A DNA stretch of 64,000 nt from Granulicatella adiacens ATCC 49175 (GTDB lineage Bacteria > Bacillota > Bacilli > Lactobacillales > Aerococcaceae). Position 1 is the stretch's first letter. Every line of letters starts with the position of its first letter. Below, piece by piece: positions 52,376 through 62,814 of this stretch. Under the pieces are notes generated by a model that saw only the letters and a list, made by a program, of their open reading frames with translations, was not told where the DNA came from and did no database searches. The stretch spans positions 434,001-498,000 of the forward strand of contig NZ_CP102283.1 in the NCBI RefSeq assembly GCF_025150565.1, written 5' to 3'. A program made the position numbers and the translations under genes.

Positions 52376-53395
52376 ATGAAAAAAATCGCCATTTTAGGAG
52401 CTGGTTCATGGGGGACTGCATTAGCGATGGTTTTAGCAGAAAACCAACATGAAGCTCGACTTTGGGGAAATAATGAAGCTCAAATTAAAGAAATTAATGA
52501 GCGCCATACGAATGAACATTTCTTATCTGGGGTTTTCTTAGATCCTTCGATTCGAGGTTATTTAGATTTAGCAGAAGCGGTAAAAGATGTGGATGCGATT
52601 TTATTTGTACTTCCAACAAAAGCAATTCGTATTGTGGCTAAGCAATTAAATGACCTGCTCAAGAATAAACCGATGATCATTCATGCAAGTAAAGGGCTGG
52701 AGCAGGAAACCTATAAACGTATCTCAGAAATTTTAGCAGAAGAATTGGACCGTAATCGCTACGAGGATATCGTAGTATTATCCGGGCCAAGTCATGCAGA
52801 AGAAGTTTCTAGACGCGATATTACGACGATCACTGCTGCGTGTGAAAATATAGAGTCTGCCAAATATGTGCAAAAACTATTTAGCAATTCATTTTTCCGT
52901 GTATATACGAATACCGATTGCGTTGGGGTTGAAATGGGAGCTGCACTTAAAAACGTGATTGCGGTTGGAGCAGGGGCACTTCATGGTCTAGGCTATGGAG
53001 ATAATGCAAAAGCGGCCTTGATGACAAGAGGATTAACAGAGATCAGTCGTCTTGGAGTTGCTTTTGGAGCAGATCCGCTGACTTTTATTGGACTTAGTGG
53101 GGTAGGAGATTTAATTGTCACTTGTACGAGTATTCATTCTCGTAACTGGAGATGTGGGGATCAAATTGGGAAAGGAATTCCTCTTCCAACGATTTTAGAA
53201 AATATGGGAATGGTTGTTGAAGGGGTCGAAACTTGTAAAGCAGTGTATGCATTGGCAAAAGAAAAGAATATTGAAATGCCAATTACAACTGCTGTATACA
53301 ATGTGTTATATAAAGGACATGATGTTCGCGAAGAAATTCAATGCCTAATGGGTCGTGAATACAAATCAGAAGCATCCATCAAAGAACACCAATAA
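52376..53395 (+). CDS. gpsA: Glycerol-3-phosphate dehydrogenase [NAD(P)+]
   Basis: Reduces dihydroxyacetone phosphate to sn-glycerol 3-phosphate for phospholipids (339 aa). [19 protein letters not shown] (NAD site), [37 protein letters not shown] and [10 protein letters not shown] are all present, with the catalytic Lys in ALKNV. It keeps the lgt-gpsA-galU order. Confidence 0.97.
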   Translation: MKKIAILGAGSWGTALAMVLAENQHEARLWGNNEAQIKEINERHTNEHFLSGVFLDPSIRGYLDLAEAVKDVDAILFVLPTKAIRIVAKQLNDLLKNKPMIIHASKGLEQETYKRISEILAEELDRNRYEDIVVLSGPSHAEEVSRRDITTITAACENIESAKYVQKLFSNSFFRVYTNTDCVGVEMGAALKNVIAVGAGALHGLGYGDNAKAALMTRGLTEISRLGVAFGADPLTFIGLSGVGDLIVTCTSIHSRNWRCGDQIGKGIPLPTILENMGMVVEGVETCKAVYALAKEKNIEMPITTAVYNVLYKGHDVREEIQCLMGREYKSEASIKEHQ

Positions 53396-53415
53396 GCTGA
53401 TCGGAGGACAAACAG

Positions 53416-54309
53416 ATGCAAAAAGTGAGAAAAGCAGTCATCCCTGCTGCAGGACTCGGAACTCGTTTCCTGCCAGCAACTAAAGCGATGGCAAAGGAAA
53501 TGTTACCAATCGTGGACAAACCTACGATTCAATATATTGTAGAGGAAGCTCTAGCATCAGGAATTGAAGATATTTTAATTGTTACTGGTAAGAGCAAACG
53601 TCCCATTGAAGATCATTTTGACTCAAACATCGAATTAGAGTCAAACCTTGAAGCCAAAGGAAAGAAAGAGTTATTAGAACTCGTTCAAGAAACAACAGGA
53701 ATTAACTTGTACTTTGTGCGTCAATCGTATCCAAAAGGATTAGGAGATGCGGTACTTCAAGCAAAAGCCTTTGTCGGTGGAGAACCCTTTGTAATCATGC
53801 TTGGAGACGATATTATGCGTGATGAAGTTCCTTTAACGAAACAATTGATTGAAGGCTATGAAAGAACTCATGCCTCAAATATTGCCGTGATGGAAGTGCC
53901 TCATGAAGAAACGTATAAATATGGAATTATCGATCCAGAAAGTGAAGTAGAAGATGGATTGTACAATGTTCGTCGTTTCGTTGAAAAACCAAACCCTGAA
54001 GAAGCGCCAAGTAATTTAGCCATTATCGGTCGCTATTTATTAACACCAGAAATTTTTGAGATTTTAGAAAAACAAGAACCTGGTGCAGGTGGAGAAGTTC
54101 AATTAACAGATGCCATTGATACATTGAACTTAACCCAAAGAGTGTTTGCTAAGCAATTTAAAGGCGAACGCTTTGATGTGGGGGATAAGTTTGGATTCAT
54201 GAAGACAAGTATTGAATTTGGATTAGAACATCCAGAAATCAAAGATAGCTTAAAAGAATACGTAATCGCATTAGGGAAGAAACTAGAAGGAAATGCTAGT
54301 GAGCAATAA
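53416..54309 (+). CDS. galU: UTP-glucose-1-phosphate uridylyltransferase
   Basis: Makes UDP-glucose, the precursor of cell-wall glycans (297 aa). The nucleotide-binding [24 protein letters not shown], then [19 protein letters not shown] and GEVQLTDAI are family motifs. UDP-glucose also feeds UDP-galactose and thus glf. GGAGG lies before the start, 20 nt after gpsA. Confidence 0.97.
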   Translation: MQKVRKAVIPAAGLGTRFLPATKAMAKEMLPIVDKPTIQYIVEEALASGIEDILIVTGKSKRPIEDHFDSNIELESNLEAKGKKELLELVQETTGINLYFVRQSYPKGLGDAVLQAKAFVGGEPFVIMLGDDIMRDEVPLTKQLIEGYERTHASNIAVMEVPHEETYKYGIIDPESEVEDGLYNVRRFVEKPNPEEAPSNLAIIGRYLLTPEIFEILEKQEPGAGGEVQLTDAIDTLNLTQRVFAKQFKGERFDVGDKFGFMKTSIEFGLEHPEIKDSLKEYVIALGKKLEGNASEQ

Positions 54310-54351
54310 AGTTGCCCAATTGATGTTCGTATTTTAAACTGAAATGGAAGG

Positions 54352-54379
54352 AGAGCGTTGGACTATGTCTCAGCGCTCT
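54352..54379 (+). promoter_or_regulatory. Hairpin between galU and trxB
   Basis: AGAGCGTTG (54352-54360) pairs with CAGCGCTCT (54371-54379). Only a weak T tract follows, so it may be a partial terminator or an RNA-processing site. Confidence 0.5.
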
Positions 54380-54405
54380 TAGTTTATACAAAAGGAGAAT
54401 CTCTG

Positions 54406-55344
54406 ATGGAAGAAAGAACAATTTATGATGTGGTCATTATCGGAAGTGGCCCTGGTGGGATGACAGCGGCACTTTACACTTCTCGTGCGAATTTAAAAAC
54501 GTTAATCTTAGAAAAAGGCGTTCCTGGAGGAGAATTATTAAACACTTCAGATGTAGAAAACTATCCTGGTTTCCCTACAATTTCTGGGCCAGAATTAGCG
54601 GACAATATGTATAAAGGTGCAATGCAATTCGGCGCAGAATATGCTTATGGCCAAGTTTCCAAAATTGAACTAGACGGAGACGTTAAAGTAATTACTGCAG
54701 GCAAGAAAACATACTATGCTTACGCAGTTGTCATTGCGACTGGTTCCTATCACCGTAAATTAGAAGTTCCTGGTGAAGAAGAATATGCCGGACGTGGGGT
54801 TTCTTACTGTGCGGTATGTGATGGAGCATTCTTCAAAGATAAGAAAATCTTCGTCATCGGTGGAGGAGACTCAGCGGTTGAAGAAGGAACGTATTTAACA
54901 CAATTCGGAAAAAGCGTGACTATCGTTCACCGTCGCGATCAGTTACGTGCACAAAAAGTATTGCAAGACCGTGCATTCGCCAATGAAAAAATCGACTTTT
55001 TATGGAATTCAACCGTTGAAGAATTCGTAGGAGACGGTTCTAAAATCACAGGCGTTCGCGTAAAAGATGTAAATACAGGCGAAGTAACTACTCATGATGC
55101 GGATGGTGTCTTTATCTATGTGGGACTTTTACCAGTTTCAGATCCATTTAAAGACTTAAATATCACAGATGCAGAAGGTTGGATTGTGACAAACGAGAAA
55201 ATGGAAACTTCTATTCCTGGTATCTTTGCAGTCGGCGATGTTCGTCAAAAAACATTGCGTCAAATCACAACAGCAGTTGGAGATGGCGGACAAGCAGGAC
55301 ATATGGTCTATAATTACGTGGAAGAAATTAAAGAAAAACAATAA
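54406..55344 (+). CDS. trxB: Thioredoxin reductase
   Basis: A flavoenzyme that reduces thioredoxin with NADPH (312 aa). FAD motif IIGSGPGGMTAALYTSRA, redox pair CAVC, NADPH motif GGGDSAVEEGTYL and the late FAD motif GIFAVGDVR are visible. ATG at 54406 is chosen because AAAGGAGA is about 7 nt upstream and an earlier in-frame ATG adds a non-conserved tail. It lies downstream of galU, as in many Lactobacillales. Confidence 0.97.
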   Translation: MEERTIYDVVIIGSGPGGMTAALYTSRANLKTLILEKGVPGGELLNTSDVENYPGFPTISGPELADNMYKGAMQFGAEYAYGQVSKIELDGDVKVITAGKKTYYAYAVVIATGSYHRKLEVPGEEEYAGRGVSYCAVCDGAFFKDKKIFVIGGGDSAVEEGTYLTQFGKSVTIVHRRDQLRAQKVLQDRAFANEKIDFLWNSTVEEFVGDGSKITGVRVKDVNTGEVTTHDADGVFIYVGLLPVSDPFKDLNITDAEGWIVTNEKMETSIPGIFAVGDVRQKTLRQITTAVGDGGQAGHMVYNYVEEIKEKQ

Positions 55345-55354
55345 TATTCACGGG

Positions 55355-55398
55355 AAAGGTCCTATCATCATTTATTCGATGATAGGACCTTTTTTTCG
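55355..55398 (+). terminator. Terminator of trxB
   Basis: AAAGGTCCTATCATC pairs with GATGATAGGACCTTT, then T7. Confidence 0.92.
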
Positions 55399-55523
55399 GC
55401 AAAAGAGTTCCATTTATAAAGTATAAAATAGTCTGTTTTTCAATATAATTACAATAATGTGAAATGAAATACTTTTCAGAAAAATTATGATAGAATAATA
55501 AAAATGTGAAAGGTGGTGTATGA

Positions 55524-56006
55524 ATGAGCAAAAATATCATAAAAGGACTAGTATTTACATTTTTGGGATTAACATTAATAGCTTGTTCACATAGGTCAGG
55601 ACAAACAGCAGATAATTCTGCTCCGGGTGTTCAAATTTCCAATAATCAGTCTTCAACAACAGAGGCCAAAGGAGAAAAAGTAGAAAATACGACAAAATCT
55701 CCAGATACAACAGATTCTTCTAAGGTTGAAACAACCACTGTAGAACAAAAAACTACAGTAGAACAAAAAAGTGGAAATACACTTGCGAAACAAGCGATTG
55801 CAGAGATTGAAAAAAGAAAGAAAGTCGTTCTAGATGAGAACTATGACATTATTATTCAAGCTCAAACAAGTGATACCATCGATTTACAAATTCGACATGA
55901 GGAACGTTCTTCGACGTCAATTTATGGTTTTTTTAGATATCATGCTAAAGACCATAAGCTAGAAGAGATGGATAGTCTCACCGGAGAATATAAAGTAGTC
56001 GAGTAA
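55524..56006 (+). CDS. Small lipoprotein, unknown
   Basis: A 160-aa protein with an N-terminal signal and lipobox LIAC (Cys21), then a Ser/Thr/Lys-rich linker (about 25-85, with a repeated TTVEQK) and a C-terminal domain (about 90-160) ending DSLTGEYKVVE. The C-terminal domain is not recognised. GGTGGTG is the ribosome site. It is 21 nt before ilvE but has no clear link to it. Confidence 0.8.
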   Translation: MSKNIIKGLVFTFLGLTLIACSHRSGQTADNSAPGVQISNNQSSTTEAKGEKVENTTKSPDTTDSSKVETTTVEQKTTVEQKSGNTLAKQAIAEIEKRKKVVLDENYDIIIQAQTSDTIDLQIRHEERSSTSIYGFFRYHAKDHKLEEMDSLTGEYKVVE

Positions 56007-56027
56007 TTTAGGAAAGAAGGGGTCAAT

Positions 56028-57053
56028 ATGACAAATACAGTAAATTTAGATTGGAATAATTTAGGATTCGATTATATTAAGACAGACTTACGCTTCATCA
56101 GTTATTATAAAGATGGACAGTGGGATGAAGGCGCATTGATTGAAGATAATGTATTAAAAGTAGATGAAGCAGCGACAGCACTTCACTATGGACAACAATG
56201 TTTTGAAGGGTTAAAAGCATACCGTTGTAAAGATGGCAGCATTAACTTATTCCGTGTGGATCAAAATGCAGCTCGTATGGCTCGTTCTTGCCGTCGATTA
56301 CTTATGCCTGAATTCCCTGAAGAACGCTTTGTAGAAGCTGTGAAAAAAGTAGTGAAGGCAAACGAACAATGGTTACCACCTTACGGAACTGGAGGAAGTT
56401 TATATATCCGTCCGTTCATGATTGGGGTTGGAAACAATGTAGCGGTTCGTCCAGCAACGGAATATATTTTCTCAATCTTTGTAATGCCAGTAGGAGCATA
56501 CTTCAAAGGTGGATTAACACCAACGAACTTCATCGTTTCTGAATACGACCGTGCAGCACACGTAGGTACAGGGGCTGCAAAAGTCGGTGGGAACTATGCG
56601 GCAAGCTTGCTGCCAGGTAAAGAAGCCAAAGAACGTCATTTCAGTGACTGTATTTACCTTGATCCATTGACACATACAAAAATTGAAGAGGTAGGAGCTG
56701 CAAACTTCTTCGGAATTACAAAAGATAATCAATTTATCACCCCTTACTCTCCATCCATCTTACCAAGTATTACGAAATATTCATTACTATGGTTAGCAGA
56801 GCACCGTTTAGGAATGACTGTAAAAGAAGCAGATGTGTATGTAGATCAGTTAGATATTTTTGCTGAAGCAGGAGCCTGCGGTACAGCTGCAGTTATTTCT
56901 CCAGTAGGTGGAATTCAAAATGGAGATGACTTCCATGTGTTCTATTCAGAAACAGAAGTTGGACCAGTCACAAGACGTTTATATGATGAACTAGTAGGAA
57001 TTCAGTATGGGGACGTAGAAGCTCCAGAAGGTTGGATTCAAAAAGTAGAGTAG
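56028..57053 (+). CDS. ilvE: Branched-chain amino acid aminotransferase
   Basis: Transfers amino groups on leucine, isoleucine and valine (341 aa, PLP fold type IV). ALHYGQQCFEGLKAYR, VRPFMIG-like YIRPFMIGVG and the PLP lysine region GAAKVGGNYAASL are seen, then EVGAANFFG and EAGACGTAAVISPVG. No leader or T-box is visible upstream. Preceded by GAAAGAAGGGG. Confidence 0.96.
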   Translation: MTNTVNLDWNNLGFDYIKTDLRFISYYKDGQWDEGALIEDNVLKVDEAATALHYGQQCFEGLKAYRCKDGSINLFRVDQNAARMARSCRRLLMPEFPEERFVEAVKKVVKANEQWLPPYGTGGSLYIRPFMIGVGNNVAVRPATEYIFSIFVMPVGAYFKGGLTPTNFIVSEYDRAAHVGTGAAKVGGNYAASLLPGKEAKERHFSDCIYLDPLTHTKIEEVGAANFFGITKDNQFITPYSPSILPSITKYSLLWLAEHRLGMTVKEADVYVDQLDIFAEAGACGTAAVISPVGGIQNGDDFHVFYSETEVGPVTRRLYDELVGIQYGDVEAPEGWIQKVE

Positions 57054-57094
57054 TTGAAGCTTAGGGTTTTAGAAAAAAAGGAGATATCGCTTTA

Positions 57095-60000
57095 ATGAGT
57101 TTAAAAGGTAATGGGAATGAAAAACAAAGGTTCTCGCTTCGAAAATTAAATTGTGGCTTAGTTTCTGTTTTAGTAGGGATGGCCTTTTTTGGTCCGGTAG
57201 CTTTTTCTAGCGAAGTCGATAGTGAGAAGACAACAACAACTGAAACAGTAGTTCAAAAGGATGTTCAACAAACAACTCAAGAAAAAGACCTTGTTGAAAC
57301 AACGACTCATTCTGAAACAACAGAAGAAGTAACTACAACAACAAGTCAAACAGAAGAGACTCAAGCACCAAAAACAAGGGCTAAAAGATCTGCGGAGGAA
57401 GGTAGTAAATCGAAAGCTGATGGGTTTACGTTAACGGTAAAAAGTCCGTCTCATCCAGATCATATCATTACAAATAATGAACAAAAAATTCAGTCTGTCA
57501 TTTCAATTGGTGTAACGGCTCCAAAGTTTTTAAGCCCGAATGCAGAACTTCGTGTGAAGTATTGGAGTAATGACCCGCATGAAATTATTAATTTATCGAT
57601 TCCGTCAAATACGGAAGGACAAAGAATTCCTTATTTAAACACTCCAAGTCCAATTGATAAAGCTAAAGACCCAACCGTAATGTATACAGCAAAAATTAGT
57701 GTAGGTGAAGTGAGAGCAGGAGACGCACTCTCTATTAAAAATACGGTCTTTGCTCAATTTCTTTCACAGGGACAAACCTACAATGTAACGTATGAATTAG
57801 TCGATAATGGGGAAGTGATTACAAGCGTTACTGAAACCTTCACGACGAATCTGCCAGATCCTCAGTTTTGGGCGATGAAGTATACGCAAACGGAATATTT
57901 AACAAGTTTTGATTCTAATGGGAAAGTGAAAAGTTCAGTTCCACTCCCGTTTTCCGTAGTGCAACATCCAAATTACACTACAGGGTTAATTGAAAAAGTT
58001 ACTTTAACCGTTCCTGAAGGATTTAAAATTACTGAAGATTCCAAGAAAAATGGTTGGAAGCAGAATGGGAATACGGTCACTCGTGACCATTATTTCAATG
58101 CTGCAGGCGAAGTGCCAAATTCAAACTTTGGTAGAGCAAACCTGAGTGAAGGCTATGCAAAAATGGAACGCTTATTCACTCACGTTTATACTTCCGGGTT
58201 GGCTTTTGATACTTCTACTTACGGAACGGTAGAGGAGCTCAAATCTCCTTCTGGAAAACCTTGGACGATTACTTCAAGAGTAGATACTCTTGATGAAATG
58301 GGATATAAGACAACTCAAACGTTTGATACGTCAGGAGTGTTACGTGCACAAGATCCTGAAAATAGCGTGGGTAGTGCATCAATCTCTTCGTATGTCAATG
58401 ATTTAAAAGAGTATAATGCATCTGATAAGTATCCTACTGAAGATTTTTATAGAGATGAAATTACCATGGATGAGAGCGACTATGCTTCAGGAAAGTCTGT
58501 GGAACTCTCAGATATTGTGATTAAATTTGATGAAAAGAAAACCGTTGGAAAATATAGAGCGATTTTTCATGAAATTCAAGGATTAGATGTGAATTTATCG
58601 GCTTTAAAATATGATGAAGCGACTTTTGATGTGTATTCATTAGATGATCCGACGCAAAAAATTACGAGCGTCCATTTGTTTAAATTTACGAATTTAACAT
58701 TTCCGGAAAATATTTCGGGGATTATTTTAAGACCGACAGGAAAAATGACGCAATTATCCGCTGCACAAGCAAAAGGATTAAGAGTCTTTACGAGATTCCA
58801 ACCAACGAGTGAGGCAGATTTACCTTCTAAAGCTCCTGTTACCCTGAATCATACGATATCGATGGGAGATGGAAAGAGCAATTCTATTACAAAATACCAA
58901 CGTCAAGAAGTCATTTTAAATACTAAACACTATTGGGGAACGGATACAACAAATTCCTCAACGCCATTTTACTCTCAACAAATTGCGATTGAAGCATCCA
59001 ATTATAAAGACAATTCTAATAAATTAGTGAAGTTAAAATATGATGAAATCGTAGAAAAAGCCAATGCTATGGTGACATTTTCAATTCCACCAGAGCTTAC
59101 GATGACTCTTAAAACTGGAGAAACGCTGTCTGGTGGAACTTACACTAGAGCGCTAAGTGATTTTGCAGAAATTGGATTTGATGCGAATAATGTTTGGAGA
59201 TTTGATTTCCAACTAAAACCGACAAGCCCAGATGTGAAAGATGGTCGCTATGATTTATCTTGGTATTTAACATGGGGAAGCGCGAATGAAGAAATTAGAC
59301 GAACGACTTACGGAAGAAATCCGATTTCTGGAGATGAGGAAACGACAAAAAACGTAAAGACTTATGTGATTTCGAATCATTTAACGTTTGGTTCTCAAAC
59401 CAGTGCTTCTAATAAAATTGGCTCTTACACTTCTCATAAAACGGATGTGGAAAAGGATGTAGAGTTTACGATTAAATCCACTTTAATGAACACATATGAT
59501 TCTTCTATTACTGGAGGAGTTGGAATTCAATATTTACCGAGAAAAGGTGTTGAAAACTCAACTTATGATGTACTGTTGACAGGTCCAGTAACTCCAGCTC
59601 CTGGTTTTAAAGTCCAGTATACAGTTGATGAACCCACAAGAGATCGTGCACAAGATAATGACCACTTAACTTGGACGGATTCTGTTTCCGATTACTCCAA
59701 AGTGACAGCTGTAAGATATGTTCAAACTGGAAATGATTTCCCGAAATATAATGATTTCATCTTACCGGTGAAGACAACTGATTCATTGAAAGTGGAGGAT
59801 GTCGCATATACGCAAGTAGGAATGAAAGCGTCAGGATTTGATAAGTTCATCATGTCAGATCCAGTACAAATGACGCCACGAATTTGGACGGAAGATTTTG
59901 TAGCTCTCGATAAGACAGGAAATAAAGTTGCAAATCTAGTGGAACAAAAGAAAGCTACTAAGAAATTCGCAGCTTCAACGGATAAAGAATTCCCAGGAGT

Positions 60001-62485
60001 CCAGTACATTCGTTCAGAAGAAGATCCTTACGGCAATGTAACGCATGTCTATGTACAAACGGGTTCTGTGAAAGTGAATTATCAAGACGAAGCAGGTAAT
60101 ACAATCAAAGACTCTGTCGTAGATACACCGAATGACCCTGTAGGAAACCTTTATGATACAACGGACCATAAACTAACCTTGATTAAGACTCCTGAAGGTA
60201 AGTTGTATGATTTATTGCCAGATGCCACCAAAGGGGCGGAAAAAGGGGAAGTCGTAAAAGGTGAAACAGAAGTCACCTATGTCTATAAAGAACGCGCTAA
60301 AGGGGAAGTCGTTGTTAAATATGTTGTTGAAGGGACTTCGGAGGAGATTAAAGACGCTGTGATAGACACACCGTCTACATATCTTTTAGATGAAAACGGA
60401 ACTGTAGCGACGTATGATACGACAGATCAAAAGCCATCGACCATTACAAAAGATGGAAAAGAATATCAACTCGTTGAAAAGGCTGTTCCAAACGAAAAAG
60501 GAAACTTAACGGAAGGAACAACAACCATTACGTATGAATACAAATTAGTCACAGGAACAGTGACGGTGAAGTATGAAGATGAAAATGGTCAACCGTTGAA
60601 AGAGGATAATGTTATCACTCCGGCAAACACGCCGAAAGGAACGGCTTACGACACGACAACCGAAACGGTTCGTCCGCAACAAATTGAAAAAGATGGAAAG
60701 ACATATGAACTAACCTCAACTACTCCTAAAGCAGGATCTGCATCAGAAACAGGAACTGTAGAAGGTGATAAAGTTGTGACGTATGTTTACCAAGAAGTGA
60801 AAGGGTCTGTGACGGTTCATTATGTCGATATAGAAGGGGAGACCATCAAAGCTTCCGTAAAAGATGTTGAAAATGGTTCTGCAGGTTCGGACTATGATAC
60901 TACAGACCATAAGCCAACGCTAATCAAATCAGAAGATGGAAAGCTTTACGATTTAGTTCCAGGTTTGACCAAAGGACAGGAAAAAGGAAAAGTAGCTAAA
61001 GGTGAAATAGAAGTCACCTATGTCTATAAAGAACGTGCTAAAGGGGAAGTCGTTGTTAAATATGTTATTGAAGGGACTTCGGACGAGATTAAAGACGCTG
61101 TGACAGATACACCATCTACTTATATTTCAGATGAGAACGGAACTGTAGCGACGTATGATACGACAGATCAAAAGCCATCGACCATTACAAAAGATGGAAA
61201 AGAATATCAACTCGTTGAAAAGGCTGTTCCAAACGAAAAAGGAAACTTAACGGAAGGAACAACAACCATTACGTATGAATACAAACTAGTCACAGGAACA
61301 GTGACGGTGAAGTATGAAGATGAAAATGGTCAACCGATAAAAGAAGATACTGTTATCACTCCGGCAAACACGCCGAAAGGAGCGGCTTACGACACGACAA
61401 CCGAAACGGTTCGTCCGCAACAAATTGAAAAAGATGAAAAGACGTATGAACTAACTTCAACTACTCCTAAAGCAGGCTCTGCATCAGAAACAGGAACTGT
61501 AGAAGGTGATAAAGTTGTGACGTATGTTTACAAAGAAGTGAAAGGGTCTGTGACGGTTCATTATGTCGATATAGAAGGGAAGACCATTAAGGCTTCAGTA
61601 AAAATAATGGATCAAGCTTCTAAAGGAACGCCATATGATACGACTCCAAATCGAGAGAAAGAAATTGTTTCTGAAGATGGAAAGACTTATGAATTATCTA
61701 GTGAGGCTCCTAAAGAGGGTGCAGATAAGGTCTCTGGCATTGTCCTTAAGGGAAATATCGATGTAACGTATGTTTACCGTGAAGTGAAAACTTCTATTAC
61801 AGTTCAATATGTAGATGAGGATGGAAATGTTCTTCAAGATAAAGTTGAGAAAAAAGAACTTTCTACTGGAGAAAAATACGACACCACATCTGATAAGCCA
61901 GTAACGATTACAAAAGATGTCGTACTGTATACTCTTATTCCGACGAAAACTAAAGGGGAAGAGACTGGAACTACGACAAAAAATCCTATAGAAGTGACTT
62001 ATGTATATCACAAGACAATTACGACTTGGGTGGATACTAATGGCAAAGAGTTACATCCTTCTAAAGAGGGTCAACATCCAGATACAAAAGGTACAGATAT
62101 TCTAGGATACAAACTGGTGTCAACAACGACAAAAGAAAACGGCGATGTTGTGAATGTATACCGTCAATTGACAACGATTTGGGTGGATACAGATAACAAT
62201 GTATTAAAACCTAAAGAAGATGGTGAAAAAGAGCAAGGAAAAATTGAAGGATATGAATATGTGAAAACGGTAGTGGATGACGATGGAAATAGGACTCATA
62301 TTTTCAAGAAGCATTTGGAAGTAACTACAAGTTCTCAACCTTCAAATCCGTCAAGTGCTAAAGAAGAATTACCAAACACAGGAACTGGAGTAGATAGTGT
62401 ATTCTTTAGTTCTGCTGCCATTAGTGTATTAATGGGATTAGGCCTTCTGAAATCACATAAAAAAGATGAGGAAGAAGGAAAATAA
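57095..62485 (+). CDS. Giant YSIRK/LPNTG surface protein with MucBP-like repeats
   Basis: An adhesin-like protein of 1796 aa. The YSIRK-type signal is FSLRKLNCGLVSVLVG, followed by a Thr/Glu-rich low-complexity stretch (about 45-105). Residues about 110-985 form a large unique region rich in beta strands. Residues about 987-1640 hold eight MucBP-like repeats (each begins near VxVxYxDExG, ends VTYVYK). Two TTxWVDT repeats and the sorting signal LPNTG (about residue 1758) with a basic tail follow. MucBP domains bind mucins in lactobacilli, so mucus binding is likely but not shown. GGAGA precedes the ATG. Confidence 0.92.
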   Translation: MSLKGNGNEKQRFSLRKLNCGLVSVLVGMAFFGPVAFSSEVDSEKTTTTETVVQKDVQQTTQEKDLVETTTHSETTEEVTTTTSQTEETQAPKTRAKRSAEEGSKSKADGFTLTVKSPSHPDHIITNNEQKIQSVISIGVTAPKFLSPNAELRVKYWSNDPHEIINLSIPSNTEGQRIPYLNTPSPIDKAKDPTVMYTAKISVGEVRAGDALSIKNTVFAQFLSQGQTYNVTYELVDNGEVITSVTETFTTNLPDPQFWAMKYTQTEYLTSFDSNGKVKSSVPLPFSVVQHPNYTTGLIEKVTLTVPEGFKITEDSKKNGWKQNGNTVTRDHYFNAAGEVPNSNFGRANLSEGYAKMERLFTHVYTSGLAFDTSTYGTVEELKSPSGKPWTITSRVDTLDEMGYKTTQTFDTSGVLRAQDPENSVGSASISSYVNDLKEYNASDKYPTEDFYRDEITMDESDYASGKSVELSDIVIKFDEKKTVGKYRAIFHEIQGLDVNLSALKYDEATFDVYSLDDPTQKITSVHLFKFTNLTFPENISGIILRPTGKMTQLSAAQAKGLRVFTRFQPTSEADLPSKAPVTLNHTISMGDGKSNSITKYQRQEVILNTKHYWGTDTTNSSTPFYSQQIAIEASNYKDNSNKLVKLKYDEIVEKANAMVTFSIPPELTMTLKTGETLSGGTYTRALSDFAEIGFDANNVWRFDFQLKPTSPDVKDGRYDLSWYLTWGSANEEIRRTTYGRNPISGDEETTKNVKTYVISNHLTFGSQTSASNKIGSYTSHKTDVEKDVEFTIKSTLMNTYDSSITGGVGIQYLPRKGVENSTYDVLLTGPVTPAPGFKVQYTVDEPTRDRAQDNDHLTWTDSVSDYSKVTAVRYVQTGNDFPKYNDFILPVKTTDSLKVEDVAYTQVGMKASGFDKFIMSDPVQMTPRIWTEDFVALDKTGNKVANLVEQKKATKKFAASTDKEFPGVQYIRSEEDPYGNVTHVYVQTGSVKVNYQDEAGNTIKDSVVDTPNDPVGNLYDTTDHKLTLIKTPEGKLYDLLPDATKGAEKGEVVKGETEVTYVYKERAKGEVVVKYVVEGTSEEIKDAVIDTPSTYLLDENGTVATYDTTDQKPSTITKDGKEYQLVEKAVPNEKGNLTEGTTTITYEYKLVTGTVTVKYEDENGQPLKEDNVITPANTPKGTAYDTTTETVRPQQIEKDGKTYELTSTTPKAGSASETGTVEGDKVVTYVYQEVKGSVTVHYVDIEGETIKASVKDVENGSAGSDYDTTDHKPTLIKSEDGKLYDLVPGLTKGQEKGKVAKGEIEVTYVYKERAKGEVVVKYVIEGTSDEIKDAVTDTPSTYISDENGTVATYDTTDQKPSTITKDGKEYQLVEKAVPNEKGNLTEGTTTITYEYKLVTGTVTVKYEDENGQPIKEDTVITPANTPKGAAYDTTTETVRPQQIEKDEKTYELTSTTPKAGSASETGTVEGDKVVTYVYKEVKGSVTVHYVDIEGKTIKASVKIMDQASKGTPYDTTPNREKEIVSEDGKTYELSSEAPKEGADKVSGIVLKGNIDVTYVYREVKTSITVQYVDEDGNVLQDKVEKKELSTGEKYDTTSDKPVTITKDVVLYTLIPTKTKGEETGTTTKNPIEVTYVYHKTITTWVDTNGKELHPSKEGQHPDTKGTDILGYKLVSTTTKENGDVVNVYRQLTTIWVDTDNNVLKPKEDGEKEQGKIEGYEYVKTVVDDDGNRTHIFKKHLEVTTSSQPSNPSSAKEELPNTGTGVDSVFFSSAAISVLMGLGLLKSHKKDEEEGK
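60270..61590 (+). repeat. 741-bp near-identical duplication inside the MucBP array
   Basis: The sequence around 60291 (AACGCGCTAAAGGGGAAGTC) recurs at 61032 (AACGTGCTAAAGGGGAAGTC), and most of the next 560 bp match with few changes. The unit spans three MucBP-like repeats (247 aa). This is a recent in-frame duplication. Confidence 0.85.
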
Positions 62486-62511
62486 AAATCAAAAATCATT
62501 GGTATTGTGAA

Positions 62512-62540
62512 TTGACAAAGCGAACGGCATTTGTTAATAT
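62512..62540 (+). promoter_or_regulatory. Promoter of rpmG
   Basis: TTGACA (62512-62517), a 17-bp spacer and TAATAT (62535-62540). Confidence 0.75.
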
Positions 62541-62596
62541 ATACCAGTATGAAACTCAATGAGTTAATGAAATAAATTGAATGAGAGGTGTCATCC

Positions 62597-62749
62597 ATGC
62601 GTATCAACATTTTATTAGAATGTGCTGAAACAGGTGAACGTTTATACTTAACAAGCAAAAACAAACGTAACAATCCAGAGCGTTTAGAATTAAAAAAATA
62701 TTCTCCAAAATTACGTAAACACGTTGTCTTCAAAGAAACTAAAAAATAA
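62597..62749 (+). CDS. rpmG: 50S ribosomal protein L33
   Basis: A 50-aa ribosomal protein. [21 protein letters not shown] at the N-terminus and [15 protein letters not shown] at the C-terminus match bL33. Only one Cys remains, so this is a zinc-free (C-minus) version lacking both CxxC pairs. GAGAGGTG is upstream. It has its own promoter and terminator. Confidence 0.95.
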   Translation: MRINILLECAETGERLYLTSKNKRNNPERLELKKYSPKLRKHVVFKETKK

Positions 62750-62763
62750 TTTTGAGAAATTCC

Positions 62764-62796
62764 AAAGAGTTAGGCTGGTGCCTAACTCTTTTTTTG
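62764..62796 (+). terminator. Terminator of rpmG
   Basis: AAAGAGTTAGG pairs with CCTAACTCTTT, then T7. Confidence 0.9.
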
Positions 62797-62814
62797 TGCT
62801 TTGGTAAACAGACC

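Noticed and set aside
55990-56028. T-box or leucine leader upstream of ilvE
   Set aside because: Only 21 nt separate it from the preceding lipoprotein gene; there is no space for a leader RNA and no T-box motif.
57170-62011. Minus-strand ORFs inside the large surface-protein genes
   Set aside because: They are shadows of repetitive Thr/Glu/Lys codons on the coding strand, without ribosome sites.
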